Shown one piece after another: positions 61,788-64,000 of a stretch of DNA of 64,000 nt. The stretch's first letter is position 1. Each line of letters starts with the position of its first letter. Below the pieces are notes generated by a model, which worked only from the letters and a program-made list of their open reading frames with translations, made no database searches and was not told where the DNA came from. Source of the stretch: Struthidea cinerea (Eukaryota; Chordata; Aves; Passeriformes; Corcoracidae); assembly GCA_013397865.1 (NCBI GenBank), contig VZTI01004617.1:428821-492820 (forward strand), in the 5' to 3' direction. The position numbers and the translations under genes are program-made.

Positions 61788-64000
61788 GTAAGTATCCAAG
61801 AGTTCCTTGGCGTTGGATTGTCCCCTCCATCTGCAGAAAAGTTTGGAGAAGTGATACCAGTCTTCTCCTGCTGGGAAAAGTGGTGTTAGAGTCTAAATCC
61901 TCGTGTTAGATTCAAAACCCTCAAGGTTTTGGTGATGCCTGTACTTACCGTCAGGATGGTACCTGTACTTCTTCTGTTGTTCCATTAATGAAACCATAAA
62001 GGAACAGTCAATATAAAATTTTTATAGGAGTGTTTGACTCAAGAAAAACCAGTAAAATATTACCCCAGGTCCTGATGAAGCTAATAAAGTTTAGTCTTCT
62101 CTGTCCTCATTTTTCCTACTTTTTTTCATCAGATTTATTTTCAAAATTTGTACCTTCGTCCTGTTGCATCTCTTGAAATGTTTCTTCCAATTGTGGCACA
62201 TGGAAGAACTTGTAGAGGTAGATGTGCTGCAAAACCTCAGGCACGCTTTGGCATAATGGAAAAACCACTATCCCACATGATTCCTGCATTTTTGTCTTTA
62301 GGTGTTTGGAGTCAGAGAGAAGGGAGATTTAAGCTGAACACACTTTGAAGCAGTGCAGGTGTAAGAGGTCTTGAAAGTGCTCATTTCTTAGGACTTTTCA
62401 AGACTTCGAGAGATGAAATAGTTTATTTTGTATTAAAATCTATTACTGTTTTTAGGGAATAAATCTGGGAAAAGAGGGGTGGGGGGGAAAACATCTATTT
62501 TCTCCAGATTTTTGAGACAGTAACAGTGCATAGAGAAGTTATGGGAGCATTCAAAACCCCAGCAGGGTGTTGTAGTTAATGATTTTCTAGGTCTTTGGCT
62601 TACTTCTGCCCACGCCCAGTGATGAAATATTACAACTTCTACAAACTGTGACAGCTAAGAGAGTTAATGGTTTAAGGATTTATTGCTTAAAAATACAAGC
62701 TGGTAAAAACTGGGTGTCTTTCTAGACCTGTGTTGTTCCTTATGGGTAAAACATGATCCAAACTGGGATGAGTCACTGCTTTTTTCCTCTGTTCCTTTCC
62801 TGCTGACTCCCAGAATGGAAGACGCAACTGTGCGATAGAAACTAAGATTAAAGGAAGAAAGGGATGAACTGCCTCAAAACATATGTGAATTAAATTTACT
62901 CTTGTACCTATAAAAATAGATTTTTGGTGGCTGGCTGTGACTGTGAAAGACGTTTTTGAAATACAGCATATTTTTGTCAGCAAAATGTTTAAAAGTATGG
63001 CCTGAGGTTCTCATCCTTGTGACAGGTGAATAGGGGAATGTGAGATGTTTACACCAAATTATTAACTCGAGTAAGAACATTCGGATTGCAAAATACACTT
63101 GAGGAGTACAGCATGAGTGTTTAAGGAAGTCTCTCTGTACCCCTGTGAGTACCAGTTCAAATCTGAAGCACCACTCAGCCCAAGAGCTCACCTGGGACAG
63201 GACCTGGGCTGTGTCTTGGGCAACACAAACATAAATTTATTATTCCAGGCCATAACAACAAAAACTCCCTGCCTAAGCAGAGGGCTGTTTGCAAGTGGAA
63301 TCTGAATTCCTGCTGGCTTCTGAATTCTGTCTCAGAACTTCTTAAGGTGTCTGTGTCAAGTGCTGAAGTTGCCTTTTTTTTTTTTTTGAATGAGCTTTTT
63401 TTTGGAATGAGAATGAATTGTAGAAGGTTGCAGTTGGTTTAGGCTGACCTGGAGAAAGCTCTCCCTGTATGACGGAAGTGCTGACCTGGAGCAGGTGGTA
63501 CAGAAAGGCCCTTGCACTTGGATGTCACATCCCAGTTTATTTCACAATCACTTCCTCTCGCAGATAAGGCTTTACCTCCATAAATGAGCAGGGTGACAGT
63601 GGTGCTGCCCATTATTTTCTGCTTACTAATCCAAATTTAGGTCCTGAACTCAGGAGGCTTATCTGCTCTGTGATAATCAGATCAGAGAACTAATCACTAA
63701 AAACTAATTTCTTTTCCCAATCAATTATTTTTCTTTTGAATCAGTTCCTTCAACTACTTACCATGAAGCTGCCCAATAAAGAAGAATAAAGAAGCCAGTG
63801 CTAGTTCATGCTAACAATGTCCAAGCTAAAGATTTAAGGAAGAAAGGATGACAGTTCTCAAAAACTCGGGGCAGGTGGTTAAACCCTGGCTTCAGACAGT
63901 TGAAATAACATCTTTCAAGTGCTGCTGATTTAACTTTTGTGGATGGCTTGGCCGAATAATCAAATGCCACAGCAAATATTATGGGTAACTTCTCAGCAAA
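61788..64000 (+). other. ZDHHC7: ZDHHC7 intron after the first coding exon
   Basis: Starts with donor GTAAGT. None of the following ZDHHC7 coding exons (cysteine-rich domain, DHHC) appears before the window ends. Confidence 0.75.

Overview
This window is avian nuclear DNA, most likely from a songbird. Three observations support this. It carries at least 18 copies of the 3' end of the CR1 LINE, the dominant bird retrotransposon. It carries several bird-type endogenous-retrovirus LTRs. The only gene I recognise with certainty is vertebrate: ZDHHC7, a DHHC palmitoyltransferase that lies at human 16q24.1 (bird chromosome 11 in chicken numbering, from general knowledge). There are no bacterial-style operons, no CRISPR array and no rRNA or tRNA genes that I can see.

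Layout. Positions 1 to about 41,400 contain no gene I can defend. This stretch holds CR1 copies on both strands, two ERV LTRs, simple repeats and a few homeobox/octamer/GATA-rich stretches that may be regulatory. It also has two structural oddities: a mathematically perfect 692-bp palindrome (17455-18146) that stops exactly at a single N, and a 481-bp inverted duplication (21125-21605 against 26508-26988).

Positions 41,728-49,065 hold a complete ten-exon gene on the minus strand. I assembled it from splice sites: every junction is GT-AG, every phase agrees, and the CDS closes at 384 aa plus a stop codon. The product looks like a secreted or ER glycoprotein. From memory it resembles the N-terminal part of animal proteins annotated as 'putative phosphoenolpyruvate synthase / rifampicin phosphotransferase-like', but it has none of the catalytic domains. 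It has no name that I know, and it is the best candidate here for an undescribed gene. Its first exon contains one N where the reading frame slips by one base. Its last intron holds a 40-bp minisatellite and an LTR. A 37-bp perfect hairpin lies just beyond its 3' end.

Positions 50,700-52,050 hold two candidate minus-strand terminal exons, each with an acceptor and a poly(A) signal, of unknown gene. A GC-rich stretch interrupted by a 438-bp assembly gap (53551-53988) is the likely promoter/first-exon region of ZDHHC7, and perhaps of a divergent minus-strand gene. Positions 54,000-64,000 are ZDHHC7 introns around its first coding exon (61476-61787). The catalytic DHHC exon lies beyond the window.

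The genes do not form a pathway visible here. The shared theme is a gene neighbourhood shaped by CR1/LTR insertion, and assembly defects concentrated in GC-rich first exons.
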